A stretch of DNA of 64,000 bases from Pomphorhynchus laevis (taxonomy: Eukaryota; Acanthocephala; Palaeacanthocephala; Echinorhynchida; Pomphorhynchidae), in contig WNNJ02000794.1 of assembly GCA_012934845.2 (NCBI GenBank), forward strand, positions 186,001-250,000, given 5' to 3'. The notes below the pieces were generated by a model. The model worked only from the letters and a program-made list of their open reading frames with translations. It did not search any database and had not been told where the DNA came from. Positions 46,690-59,763 of the stretch are shown one piece after another. Position 1 is the stretch's first letter; each line of letters begins with the position of its first letter. Both the position numbers and the translations under genes were made by a program.

Positions 46690-49300
46690 CATGTAATAAA
46701 ATTCTCAGTTTTAGATAAACATTTCCAAATATCATATTTTCAAATATTGAATTTTTTCAGAAAACTTTAATTCCTGAAATAGTTTAGTTTTTTATATTTT
46801 TTAATTATAATTTATTGCATAATAGCTACAATCATTTTGTATAAGCACGGATTTTTGATATTAAAAAAAATTACGGACTAATAAAAATTTGCCTTTGGAA
46901 ATATTTAAAACTAGAAAAACTATAAAAAATGATTTTTTTAAATTATGCAAGCTTGACACTTTGGGAGTCATATTTCCTCTTGTTCTGACCTGAAAAGCCT
47001 GACTAATTCATAAAACGTAATAATTTTATAATCTTGGTCGATCTATTAATTAACAATTAATTAATAATTAATTAATAATTAATAATAAATATATTAATAA
47101 ATTAATAATTAATTAATAATTCTAGAGACGGGCCGTTATTTTGTGGGCCGAGCACTTTTGTAGATTGTAAATTAACATTTACATGAACTATAAATTAATG
47201 TAAACCATGGATGGGCAAGCTTGATCACTTTTGGTCATATTTTCATCTTATTCTGACCAAAAGTGTCACAACAAATTATTCGCTCATACATCTTCAATTC
47301 CAAATCCGTACTAAAATAACAAATTAATATTTGACCTTTAAATATTAGTGGAATAATATAATTTGGCCTTCGTCAAAATGTTGCAATCTCATCCACATTT
47401 TGTTTTACAAAATATGTGTGTTAGAATCCTTCAGAATTTGATTTCTATTAGAATTTAAACTAACTAGCCGCCGCTATTGGAACGCAACATATCCTGGAGA
47501 TGCCCCGATAATTGTATATTACCGGAGCATATAATGCTATACTTTATACTCTGTAAATTAACATTTTCATTATTTTATAGATTATTTTAAGATTTGCAAA
47601 TATATTAAATTTTTAAAACACTTGCGAGTTAAGATATCTTTTTCACAAAAGACATAATAAGAATATCTTACAACAAGTGTGTAATATAAACAGTAATTTA
47701 ATGTATATATCCTATATTTATTAGAGCATATAATGTTATACTTTATACTATTTAAATTAATATTTTTAATAATGTTAATAATAATCTTTTATACATAATA
47801 TTATTATATTTATTTCATATCTCATAAAATATTAAGTTATCCTTTATAGATTATATGCAATTATATAGAATTCTTAATAATCTTTTATAGTTTCACAAGA
47901 AAAACTAGTTAATTGAACCATAAATCAAATATTATCACGCAATTGTTAAATTTTATTTATAATATCATACTTGAGTCTGTACTGATACAATTTACGATCA
48001 GTTTGATTATTTACAAGGATCCAAAACCTAATTGAATAACGTTGTCTTTAATCACGATACTTCAATATATTGTTTCTCAAATACTTAACGCATCTCACAG
48101 TGATTTTATAATATAAATAACTAAAATATATCTTGTGTATTGTATACAAATATTAAAAATATTTAAAAATAAAAATGTGCATATTATATATTTATAATTT
48201 GTATATTATTACATTATAAATGTAAAAATTATCTATATATTTATTTATATCTAATAAAAGGATAAACTGATATCTAATATATATAATAAATATATATATG
48301 TAATTCAAATATAGATTTCTAATATCTTATAAAATATTTAGTTATTCTTCATAAATTATATACGTGAATAAGAATCCTAAATTATAATTAATTTTAAAAT
48401 TATTACAAGATTGCAACAAAAAGCATAAATATCTGTTATAAAATAAATGTTTGTTACCTCTTTTAATTTCGGCCAGGAATCAACAAAACAGAATAAATGT
48501 ATATACCGTTTTACTGTATATATTTAAACATATACAATAAATTATTAGAATAAATTATCATTTGAGTATTCAAATTACGAAAACATTTGATTTCTGTATT
48601 GTATACAATTTTTCAAACTTAATGATACGAAAGAAACCAGCAGGGTTTGGCATATAACGTTAAACTTAATTTGCATTCCTAGCAAGTAATTTGTTCAATA
48701 TTTTGGTACTAGATTTATATTATTTTCTAGAATGTGAATATTATTTCTCAGAAATCTTTCGAAAATAATGTTGTTATCTCTCAATATTTTATATTTCTTA
48801 TAATTAAAAATTAATTGTCGATTATTGTTTTTATTATAATATCGACATCATTACATTGTCTCCCCGTCGTTAGTTGTGAGCAAAATCCAATGGAAGCAGT
48901 TCCATTTTGAAATGTTCACATTTAATGCATTTTCATTATATTTAATATGGATACTACGTTGAGTGAATAATGTTACTTTTAAGTTTATATACGTGAACTT
49001 AAAATAAAACCTACAGATTTCAAGAGAACTAAGTCTTATATTAGTCATTTTGTTTGATGCAAAAAATTTGCATTTGAATATTATCGTTTGATATAAATGA
49101 CGCATTTATCTACAAAATGGTATTTGCCATTTTTCCTCTAAACGTGAATAACTGTAAATGATTCAAGATAAAATGAATGTCTTCCTAATGTGAAAAGGTA
49201 TATTAAAAATGTCTGCGAAATATATTTAAGCGACATACGTGGGCAAACTGTAAGAGATACAAATAAATACTTTGAAACTTCTTTCAAACTCATAAAATAT
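46690..49300. other. AT-rich stretch without a recognised gene
   Basis: It holds a short direct repeat (AAGCTTGA-CACTTT...GTCATATTT...TTCTGACC) at about 46948-46995 and 47217-47262, and many A/T palindromes. Nothing with coding character was found on either strand; the frame at 48851-49105 has no known domain. Confidence 0.5.
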
Positions 49301-49321
49301 ATCATAATTATCTAGTTGACT

Positions 49322-49510
49322 ATGTATTCAGGTTATCCTTCGTACGGTGGTGGTTATCCTCAGACTTCAGTTGGATTATATCCTGGAGCTGGTGGTTATC
49401 CAGGAATGGGACAATATCCCGGTGGTGGATATGGGCAATACCCCGGAACTATGTGTGGATGTTTTTCCGATGATGGCTATCAGAAAAAGAGAAGATGTAC
49501 AATTCAATAA
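49322..49510 (+). CDS. Small Gly/Tyr/Pro-rich peptide with a CaaX-like end
   Basis: A 62-codon frame starts at ATG 49322: four to five imperfect GYPG/QYPG repeats (GGYPGMGQYPGGGYGQYPG), then a CGCF turn and a basic C-terminus KKRRCTIQ. The last four residues fit a CaaX prenylation box, with Gln favouring farnesyl, next to a polybasic patch as in membrane-anchored small proteins. AATAAA lies at 49508 and again near 49630. The repeat bias argues for a real gene, but no homologous family is recognised. No signal peptide. Confidence 0.45.
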   Translation: MYSGYPSYGGGYPQTSVGLYPGAGGYPGMGQYPGGGYGQYPGTMCGCFSDDGYQKKRRCTIQ

Positions 49511-50224
49511 TAAATCCATATTTAACAGTATATGAGATCATTTGATAGATGTTTAAAATGCAATTGCATTTCCTGTTACTGATTTTATCATGATGATTAC
49601 TGAAGTATAAAAATGTGTTTGTATTACTTGAATAAAATTTTATATTCGATTGATTCAATATTATATCATTATTTATACCTATAATTTATTAAAATATGCG
49701 GTTGAATTTTCCCACGGTTACCTCTCCTTATTGTCGATCACGATTATCTCTCCTTATTGTCAACCACGATTACTTCTCATAAACAACGGTAAGCTCTCTC
49801 TCTATTGTTGACAAGTTGAAATTTCCATATTTAACTCGCTATCCACACAGCCGGTAGTATCTTATTACGCCTCCCACGCTTTGACTATATTTATTACCAG
49901 CTATTGCTTCTCAATTGGCCTAGTATTTCTCAAACATCTTAGATGAAATAAAATATTAAATAAAATATTTATTTAACGTGTTAATGTTAGAGTAGCTGAT
50001 CAACTTAAAAACTAAACTTTATAGCTCAAAACATATTTGCAAACGTTTAAAACTGAATTTTCAAAACTTGCTATTATAATGGATACAAATATTTATAATC
50101 GGTAAATTTTATAAACATAATATAAATTAAAATTAATGGTCGTTTATCCATTACTTTTGAATTTGGAATTTTGGAGCAGGATCAATAAACAGTAATTTAT
50201 ATTATAAATTGACTATTCACTCAT

Positions 50225-50345
50225 TGATTTCTGTTATTTAATAGTAGCAATAGACTTCGTGGAAAGCCAGTCATAAAACAAAACCGTCGCATCAACATTA
50301 TGAAATGTTGTCTCAGTGAACTTTGCGAAAGACGACTACAATTGT
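50225..50345 (-). repeat. Short dispersed repeat shared with 43.55 kb
   Basis: The minus strand carries AGACAACATTTCATAATGTT and ATGCGACGGTTTTG, matching 43545-43615. A box TTTTCAATAGCCAACTG lies at 50459-50475 nearby. 49680-50220 shows two TCTCCTTATTGTC repeats near 49725-49765 and no gene. Confidence 0.45.
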
Positions 50346-50599
50346 GGAACAAAATAAAGACAAAAAAGGCAGATTCTGTAACGAAGCGGAACAAACGCTG
50401 AAGAAAAAGAAGAAGATTAGTGGAGAGAGTGAAATACAAAATTTAATTTAAATATAGAATTTTCAATAGCCAACTGGTATCAGCTTATTTTTATATTTTG
50501 CGAGTAAAAGGCATTTTGTTCCCTGATGATGCTAACATCAGTTAGTGAAATATAAAATAAATTAGTGTTTATTGATCACAAATTTATTCAGAAATTTTG

Positions 50600-51421
50600 A
50601 TATCTTAGTAAATCCGCAGCTAATAGAATCCACAAGTGGTACATTAGTGTATAGTGAGGCTATCTCCGCTGTAAAAAAATTTTAAGTTAGCAGCATTATA
50701 AGCACGAATAATCTGAGAAAAATGAGGACCGTATTTAATGAAATAAAAATGGTCTATGGTAATGTGGTCGCGCAACATTGAGGCGACATACTTAGACAGC
50801 TTGTAAGCAATGTTAGCATATAAAGCCACTATAAGTCTTCCCGAATCCTTAACTTTAAAAGTTTTAAGTAACATGCATAAAACAACGCGGTTTTTTGAAA
50901 CTAGGTAACATGCTTAAAAACCAGGTTTTAAGTTAATAGCCGTATTCAATTTCACAAACGTGTGCTGTACTTTGTGTTAAGTATAAAGTAACTTAAGAAA
51001 TTTGTTAAAATCACTCTGCCTAGACGCAGTAGGGTCATGCAATAATCTTTTAAACTTATTGCTATTCAGTACGATCATTCCAATTGATATAATATATTCG
51101 CTCTTATTTATAATACGACTTTTTTCTTTGTCAGCCTTAGAGACGATAATATCATGAAGATCAAGCTTCTTCTTCAATTTGACAAGCCATTTACAACATT
51201 CACAGACCGAATAAGTGTCTTTTCTTACTAAGCCACTAATTTATGTTCAAGAAATCTAGATGCTGGGGTAAAATTAGGCTCAACCTCAAGAATTGTTCTG
51301 GAATAAGAGGTTTATCACTCCAATTGACAATGTTAGTTTGCGCACTGGCTTGTGTACAATCATATTCGTGATAAATGATATTATCACTTAAATTTATATT
51401 ATTGGAATTATAATGATGCAA
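50600..51421 (-). pseudogene. Third Penelope-like relic (distinct lineage), N-terminal and RT start
   Basis: The minus-strand frames give NWSDKPLIPEQFLRLSLIL (the segment before the RT that usually ends in LSLGPKF), DIIVSKADKEKSRIINKSEY (the ITKADKG block), LLHDPTASRQSDFNKFLK, GRLIVALYANIAYKLSKYVA (the RPIVS...YKLSKYL block) and a FYSGDSLTIH remnant of motif A. The sequence differs clearly from copies 1 and 2, so this is another Penelope lineage. It stops before the catalytic Asp pair. The satellite array starts at its 5' side. Confidence 0.7.
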
Positions 51422-51429
51422 ATATACCT

Positions 51430-54400
51430 TTTTATTGATGTTATAAAATTTTGAGTTTGCATTATTATGATTTGTTTATTTTATAATTATCTTAAATACG
51501 TAAACTCAGTTAGCTAATTTGATTTTCATTTTACAACATGATTTATTTGAAAAACTTTTATATTTCCAAATCTTCAATTTTATCTTTAAAGTTGTTTTAA
51601 ATTTTTGTATTAAAAAAAGGTACTAGATAGTTATTTCTGCGTAAATAAGTCCTTAGCACGTATTTTGCCCGCTGTTATGTTGGGTCTAGAAATTAGTGGC
51701 CGAAACCTGATAGCATAGCAGTTCCTACTGATGACTTATAATCCTTATTCTGATGCAACGTCTATTATTTATTATTCAATTCATAAAAATGACACGTTTA
51801 TTTTATATTTCGATTTTTTATTTTAATTTGAAAAAAATTATAAAAAATTCTGATTACAATTATTTATTATTTAATTATTAAATTTTAAGTTTGCATTATT
51901 ATGTTTTGTTTATTTTATAATTATATTAAATACGTAGACTCAGTTAGCTGATTTGATTTTAATTTTACAACATGATTTATTTAAAAAACTATTATATTTC
52001 CATATCTTCAATTTTATCTTTAAAGTTGTTTAAAATTTTTGTATTAGAGTAAGATACTAGATAGTTATTTCTGAGTAAATACGTCCTTAGTAAGTATTTG
52101 GCCCCGCTGTTATGTTGGGTCTTGAAATTAGTGGCCGAAACCTGATAGCATAGCAGTTCCTACTAATGACTTATCATCCTTATTCTGATGCAACGCCAGT
52201 TAATTATTAGTCAATTCATAAAAATGACACATTGATTTTATATTTCAATTTTTTATTTTAACTTGAAATAAATTATAAAAAATTCTTGTTACAATTTTTT
52301 ATTATTTAATTATTAAATTTTAAGTTTGCATTATTATGTTTTTTTTTATTTTAAAATTATATTAAATACGTAGACTCAGTTAGCTGATTTGATTTTTATT
52401 TTACAACATGATTTATTTGTAAAACTTTTATATTTCCATATCTTCAATTTTATCTTTAAAGTTGTTTTAAATTTTTGTATTAGAATAAGATACTAGATAG
52501 TTATTTCAGAGGAAATATGTCCTTAGCACGTATTTTGCCCCGATGTTATGTTGGGTCTAGAAATTAGTGGCCGAAACCTGATAGCATAGCAGTTCCTTCT
52601 GATGACCTCTAATTCTTTTTCTCATACAACGTCTGTTTTTTATTAGCCAATTTATCAAAATTACATTTATTTTAAATTTAAATTTTTTATTTTAACTTGA
52701 TTTAAATTATAGAAAATCTAAAAACAATTATTAATTTTATTATTTAATTATTAAATTTTGATTTAGCATTATTATGTTTTGTTTATTTTATAATTATATT
52801 AAATACGTAGACTTAGTTAGCTGATTTGATTGTAAACAAATATATCCATCCTGATCTGTATTTTAAATTGGTGTTTACCAATAATGACTTTTCAAGAGGA
52901 AATACGTCCTTAGTACGTATTTGGCCTCGCTGCTTTGTTGGGTAGGGGAGTCAGGGGCCGAAACATGATAGCATAGCAGTTCCTTCTGATGACCTCTAAT
53001 TCTTTTTCTCATACAACGTCTGTTTTTTATTAGTCAATTTATCAAAATGACGTTTATTTTAAATTTAAATTTTTTATTTTAACTTGATTTAAATTATATA
53101 AAATCTAAAAACAATTATTAATTTTATTATTTAATTATTAAATTTTGATTTTGCATTATTATGTTTTGTTTATTTTATAATTATATTAAATACGTAGACT
53201 CAGTTAGCTGATTTGATTGTAAAAAAATATATCCATCCTGATTTGTATTTTAAATTGGTTTTTACCAATAATGACTTTTCAAGAGGAAATACGTCCTTAG
53301 TACGTATTTGGCTTCGCAGCTATGTTGGGTGGAGGAATTAGGGGCCGAAACCTGATAGCATAACAGTTTTTCCTGATTACCTCTAATCCTTATTCTAATG
53401 CAACGTCTGTTATTTACTAGTCAATTCATAAAAATCACTTTTATTTTAAATTTCATTTTTTTTAACTTGATTTCAATTATAGGAAATCCCAAAACAATTA
53501 TTAATTTTATTATTTAATTATTAAATTCTAATTTAGCATTATTTTGTTTTGTTTATAACTATATTAAATACGTAGACTCCGTTAGCTGATTTGATTTTAA
53601 TTTTACAACATGATTTATTTGTAAAACTTTTATATTTCCATCTCTTCAATTTTATCTTTAAAGTATTTTTAAATTTTTGTATTAGAATAAGATACTATAT
53701 AGTTATTTCAGACGAAATACGTCCTTAGCACGTATTTGGCCCCGCTGTTATGTTGGGTCTAGGAATTAGTAGCAGAAACCTGATAACATAGCAGTTCCTC
53801 CTGATGACCTATCATCCTTATTCTAATGCAACGTCTGTTATTTAACAGTCAATTCATAAAAATCACTTTTTTTTAAAATTTCAATTTTTTTTATTTTAAC
53901 TTGATATAAATTATAGAAAATCTAAAAACAATTATTAATTTTATTATTTAATTATTAAATTTTGAGTTTGCATTATTATGTTTTGTTTATTTTAAAATTA
54001 TATTAAATACGTAGACTCAGTTAGCTGATTTGATTTTAATTTTCCACATGATTTATTTAAAAAACTTTTATATTTCCACATCTTCGATTTTATCTTTAAA
54101 ATTGTTTTAAATTTTTAAATTAGAATGAGATACTAGATAGTTATTTCAGAAGAAATACGTCCTTAGCACGTATTTAGCCCCGCTGTTATGTTGGGTTTAG
54201 GAATTATTGCCTGAAACCTGATAGCATAGCAGTTCCTCATAATGACCTATCATCCTTATTCTGATGGAACGCCTGTTATTTATTTGTCAATTCATAAAAA
54301 TGACTTTTATTTTAAATTTCAATTTTTTCATTTTAACTTGATATAAATTATAGAAAATCTAAAAACAATTCTTAATTTTATCATTTAATTATTAAATTTT

Positions 54401-56330
54401 GTGTTTGCATTATTATGTTTTGTATATTTTCTAATTATATAAAATACGTAGACTCAGTTAGCTGATTTGATTTTTATTTTACAACATGATTTATTTGTAA
54501 AACTTTTATATTTCCATATCTTCAATTTTATCTTTAAAGTTGTTTTAAATTTTTGTATTATAATAAGATACTAGATAGTTATTTCTGAGTAAATACGTCC
54601 TTAGTACGTATTTTGCCTCGCAGCTATGTTGGGTAGAGGAGTTAGGGGCCGAAACTTATAGCGTAGCAGTTCCTCCTAATTACCTCTAATTATTATTCTC
54701 ATACAACGTCTGTTTTTTATTAGTTAATTCATCAAAATGACTTTTTAAATTTCAATTTTTTATTTTAACTTGATTTAAATTATAGAAAATCTAAAAACAA
54801 TTATTAATTTTATTATTTAATTATTAATTTTGATTTAGCATTATTATGTTTTCGTTTATTTTATAATTGTATTAAATACGTAGACTCAGTTAGCTGATTT
54901 GATTGTAAACAAATATATCCATCCTGATCTGTATTTTCAATTAGTGTTTACCAATAATGACTTTTCTAGAGGAAATACGTCCTTAGTACGTATTTGGCCT
55001 CGCAGCTATGTTGGGTAGAGGAATTAGGGGCCGAAACCTGATAGCATAGCATTTCCTCCTGATGACCTCTAATCCTTATTTTGATGCAACCTCTGTTATT
55101 TATTAGTCAATTCATACAAATGACTTTTATTTTAAATTTCAATTTTTTTAACTTGATTTAAATTATAGAAAATCTAAAAACAATTATTTATTTTATTATT
55201 TAATTACTAAATTCTGATTAAGAATTATTATATTTTGTTTATAATTATATTAAATACGTGTACGCAGTTAGCTGATTTGATTTTAATTTTACAACATGAT
55301 TTATTTAAAAAACTTTTATATTTCCATATCTTTAATTTTATCTTAAAAGTTGTTTTAAATTTGTGTATTAGAATAAGATACTAGATAGCTATTTCAGAGG
55401 AAATACGTCCTTAGCACGTATTTTGCCTCGCTGTTATGTTTGGTCTAGAAATTAGTGGCCGAAACCTGATAGCATAGCAGTTTTTCCTGATGACCTATCA
55501 TCCATATTCTGATACAACGTCTATTATTTATTATTCAATTCATAAAAATGACACGTTTATTTTATATTTCGATTTTTTATTTTAACTTGAAATAAATTAT
55601 AAACAATTCTTATTACAATTATTTATTATTTAATTATTAAATTTTGAGTTTGCATTATTATGTTTTGTTTATTTTATAATTATATTAAATACGTAGACTC
55701 AGTTAGCTGATTTGATTTTTATTTTACAACATGATTTATTTGTAAAACTTTTATATTTCCATATCTTCAATTTTATCTTTAAAGTTGTTTTAAATTTTGG
55801 TATTAGAATAAGATACTAGATAGTTATTTCAGAGGAAGTACGTCCTTAGCACGTATTTGGCCCCGCTGTTATGTTGGGTCTAGAAATTAGTGGCCGAAAC
55901 CTGATAGCATAGCAGTTCCTCCTAATGACCTATCATCCTTATTCTGATGCAACGCCTATTTTTTATTATTCAATTCATAAAAATGACACATTGATTTTAT
56001 ATTTTGATTTTTTATTTTAACTTGATTTAAATTATAGAAAATCTAAAAACGATTATTAATTTTATTATTTAATTATTAAATTTTGATTTAGCATTATTAT
56101 GTTTTCGTTTATTTTATAATTATATTAAATACGTAGACTCAGTTAGCTGATTTGATTGTAAAAAAATATATCCATCCTGATCTGTATTTTAAATTGGTGT
56201 TTACCAATAATGACTTTTCAAGAGGAAATACGTCGTTAGTACGTATTTGGCCTCGCAGCTATGTTGGGTTGAGGAATTATATTTATATTTCCTCAACCCA
56301 ATTGAAGATATTTTCATATCTTCAATTTTA
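51430..56330 (+). repeat. Satellite array of about 12 units, two unit classes
   Basis: The box TACGTAGACTCAGTTAGCTG recurs near 51497, 51930, 52365, 52805, 53193, 53568, 54010, 54448, 54880, 55256, 55690 and 56128. Units of class A are about 435-440 bp and contain AACATGATTTATTTGTAAAA. Class B units are about 376-388 bp and have AAATATATCCATCCTGATCT instead. Order: A A A B B A A A B A A B. Each has a hairpin (AAATACGT ... ACGTATTT), then GGCCGAAACCTGATAGCATA and CTCCTGATGACCTC. The unit equals the tail after PLE copies 1 and 2. The last unit ends in an inverted TTGGGTTGAGGAA/TTCCTCAACCCAA pair. Confidence 0.95.
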
Positions 56331-56339
56331 TTACTGATT

Positions 56340-57170
56340 TGATTATTAATTGTTATCTTTTATTTTTGTTTTTGTTTTTGTTCTTATGGTTGATAATGTT
56401 TTGTTTGATTATGTAATGTTTTACTATTTGATCCCTTTCTTTTGTTGTATTTTTCTTTTATCAATTTTGTAGCAAGGCACAACATACATGCTTATATTAT
56501 TTTAATATACAGGAATGTAACACTTTTCTTTTTTTCTTATGATGGCAGTCGCCATTGAAATATTGATTAATTCCTTTGGTCTTCGATTTTCCTCTATTCC
56601 TAAAAATTAGCAAAATACTATATTCGAGGAAATGTATGACTTAAATATTTTCGAAAACAATTTTTGTTTTATGACTATTTAATTATATAAATTTTATAAT
56701 TAAATATATTTTATAATTAAAAATTATTAAAAGTAATTTTAATACCGCAGATAATGTTCTCACTTAATTGACACTAATTAATCAGTTTAATCCAGGAAGC
56801 CTTATTCTTATATTGATGATAAAAAAAGGTATATATATGAACTTTGAATTAATATCAATTAAAACTATCATTAATTTATTGATGATAGTTGATCATTCAT
56901 CAATTATACTATCATTGATGCTGCTCCAAAATTCAAAATAAAAATATATGAACATTAGTCGTTTAATCATCTTATGTATTCCCTGATTTTGTGCATTTGT
57001 GTAATGAATTATTTCGCATTCTAAAAGTGTTATAAGAGCTTTTTAATATCTCAAATTTTTATGCTAATTGTTCTAGTTTCATTGATTGTCGTTGTAAGTT
57101 GTACACATATTTTCTATTTTATCAAGCGTATTTGGCCACAAGCCGACTACGCATTGATTTGGACATTTAT
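56340..57170. other. AT-rich stretch between satellite array and transposon
   Basis: No gene recognised. A short hairpin near 56865-56915 (ATCATTAATTTATTGATGAT, then TCATCAATTATACTATCATTGATG). A small PLE-like word (GCCTTATTCTTATATTGATG near 56800) also occurs at 46.18 kb and may be a fragment. Confidence 0.5.
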
Positions 57171-57356
57171 TATATACTCATTAGGGGTATAAATGTTTAC
57201 CTTTTTTTGAGATATTTTAATCGTCTAGCGATTAAAAAATGAGGAATCATGTAAAATTACTAATAATTACCTCAAAAAATCAGTGATTTAAAAAACCTTC
57301 TCCCAATTTTTTTTCAAGAATATTATTTTTTTTCGATTTTAGATAAATTTCTCCAT

Positions 57357-59097
57357 GAGCAAAAGCGAGGTTCAGAAGAAGTCTAAAACGTCGGGAAAGA
57401 ACTTGAGGTCGTTCTGGGAAAAACCTAAGCGTAGAATATTCTTACCTATCGAGATTACATCTTTATCCGCATTCACCTGACTACCATTAAAATCACAAAT
57501 TTGTGGAAGATATCTGCATCTGGCTGATATGGAAAAATGTAGAAGAAAGAGAGTTCTAGTCTTAACTGATGAAGTTTCAAAACTATGGGAAAAATGTAAT
57601 CTGCCAATTCTCTCGAAATGCAGAATAGTCAGTAAGGTCAATTCAACATTGAAGCTTACGATCAATGTGTACGTAAGCAATGCTTCGATCTATTGAAATC
57701 TATATTCAATATTACCAACCAATCAGGAACTTGGCTATCATCTGAAGGAACTTTATATCTATTGACAACATGATATATTAACTGATCCTGATAATCAGGG
57801 TATATTTGCCTGATATCATCTATATCCATCCAAATCTGTTGTGAGTCATCAGCATCTACAGTGTTGATGAAACGAAAGTCAAGTGGAAAGCAAAGGCAAG
57901 CTTGGATATTGCTTGAGCCGCGCTGGATCAATTCATCCGTCAAAGTTAATTCCAAAGTCAGAGAATAAAATTGCCGTAATGGCAAGTAAATTGTCAACAG
58001 ATGATGCGGGTTCAGAAGGCGTTAGTGATGACGATGTTGTGTTCAGCGAGGTTAAGAAAATAAAATACGAAAGCACAGATCAGGTAAAAGCTATAACTAC
58101 AAGATGTTCTCTATCATCAAGGAAAGCATCTGATATGTGTGTTACGTTAGCAAAATTCGGAGTTTGCATTGCTACTCCCACACAAGCAGCCTTCTATATG
58201 GCTAACATTCGACACGCTAAAAGAATTAAGAGAGCAATTATTGAAGTGATAATCGACGTGTTGTTTCTAAACGATGGAAAAGCCGAAACGATCGTTAACG
58301 GAATCGTTGAATCGCTAAAAGAATACGGAATCATGAAATCCATCAAGATGATCGTGTCGGACACAACCAGTGTCAACGTCGGTTGGAAAAATGGTATAGT
58401 CACTAGATTGCAATCAAGATTGCGAAATGAAACAAATGAGGTTCCACAGTTCATAGGTTGTCAACACCATATTCTAGACAGAGCATTAAGAATTATTATG
58501 GACGAATATTTTAGAAAGTACACAGTGTCTCCAGAAATTTCCTATGAATTTGTTAGTCTACAGACTAAAAACTACGACAAACTAAAACATGATTTTGAAC
58601 AGGGAGAATTCGAATTGGAAGCGCCTTCTGGTTTGAGAGATGACATGCGTTTCTTGCATCGTCTGATGGACGTGTACAACTATTATCGAATCCATTGTCG
58701 CTTCCCACTGGTACATTTCCATGCTTTACCAAATTTGAGTTCTGCGCGTTGGAACAGTAGAGCAACTTTTGCGCTTTTGGCATATATATTGATATTTGCT
58801 AAAAGATTGGAAATGAAATGTGTCTGTGACATAATATGTGGAAAGTGGGGTACCTATTGGTTCAGAAATACAACGAGACGTCGTTCGAGGAGTTATCGAT
58901 CGCATTTGCAAATTATCCAAAAGCTTTGTCTACATTTACAAAATATTGGAGTAGAGATAAGGGATCTTTTCAGTTTGAGGCACTTTGTCCAAATTACGCA
59001 AAAAGTCTGTTTATTGTACATCTTAATGTGCTCTTTCGAATGGCGTATAAATTTTTTGAGAGAAATGCGTTTGTGGCTAAAACATTTTAATATTTAA
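57357..59097 (+). pseudogene. Transposase-like protein, broken by an insertion
   Basis: N-terminal pieces: ATG at 57355 (KNLRSFWEKPKRRIFLP) and, in a shifted frame, LVLTDEVSKLWEKCNLPILS. The main frame (57883-58850) has IKMIVSDTTSVNVGWKNGIV, PQFIGCQHHILDRALRIIMD and RFLHRLMDVYNYYR, SARWNSRATFALLAYIL. After a frameshift near 58850 it ends with GSFQFEALCPNYAKSLF. A D-T-T/S-V-N-x-G-W-K-x-G block followed by a C-Q-H-H-I-L-D block occurs in transposon-derived proteins of invertebrates; I cannot assign a superfamily. The captured NUDT9 piece splits the gene at 57747-57866. Confidence 0.6.
57747..57866 (-). pseudogene. Captured 120-bp piece of the NUDT9-like gene
   Basis: Matches 37222-37341 in the same orientation with two differences in 120 bases and no gaps. 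On the minus strand it encodes DSQQIWMDIDDIRQIYPDYQ and IYHVVN-KYK in both places (residues 237-271 of the host protein). Inside the transposase-like gene it lies antisense to the transposase frame. Confidence 0.95.
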
Positions 59098-59763
59098 ATT
59101 TTTTCATAATAATTTAAAATTTAATTTTAATTTCAAATTTCAAAGTTAGAAACTTAAAAAATTATATTTAAGTATTTTTCATATATCTTATCAATATACA
59201 ATGATTTGAGATTTTTTCTATGCTCTCACGAAAAAACATACAATTTTTTTATTTTTTGTTCAAAAAGTAATTTGAATTTGAAATATCTTAAAATTTTGCA
59301 ATTATAACATATAATTTTTATTGCGTTATCGTAAACATCAAAGTTATATTGACTTAAGTTGAAAATATTAAAATATTTGAATCATTCAAAAAAGAGTTAT
59401 TTAAAATGTCTTTTCAAAATATGCATATTTTTAAGTTTATTTTAATTTTGGTCAAACAATCGATCCCCAATAAGACATTAAATCCATTTTGTTGAAACTT
59501 ATCTTCATTATTCCTTTTATATTCAATTTCCTCCTCTCTGCTTGATGCCGGTGGATCTCAACAGTTGAGGTCTTATTTACTGGAATAGTGAATGAGGTCC
59601 CAAATTGTTGATGGTCAGTGACATCAAGCGAAGGGGATGAATGGGGGTAAATATGTGATTAAACTACGCGGTTGCATTTAATAGAACTAAGAGATTCAAA
59701 ACCGTTTTACTTATAATTTTTTAAAAGGCACAACGGTTGCAAATATTTACCGAATAAATAAAA

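Noticed and set aside
51430-56330. CRISPR-like array
   Set aside because: Units are 376-440 bp, contiguous and without unique spacers, in a eukaryotic context; it is a satellite.
57372-57680. 102-residue minus-strand frame
   Set aside because: It is the antisense of the N-terminal transposase-like segment (LTDEVSKLWEKCNLP on the plus strand).
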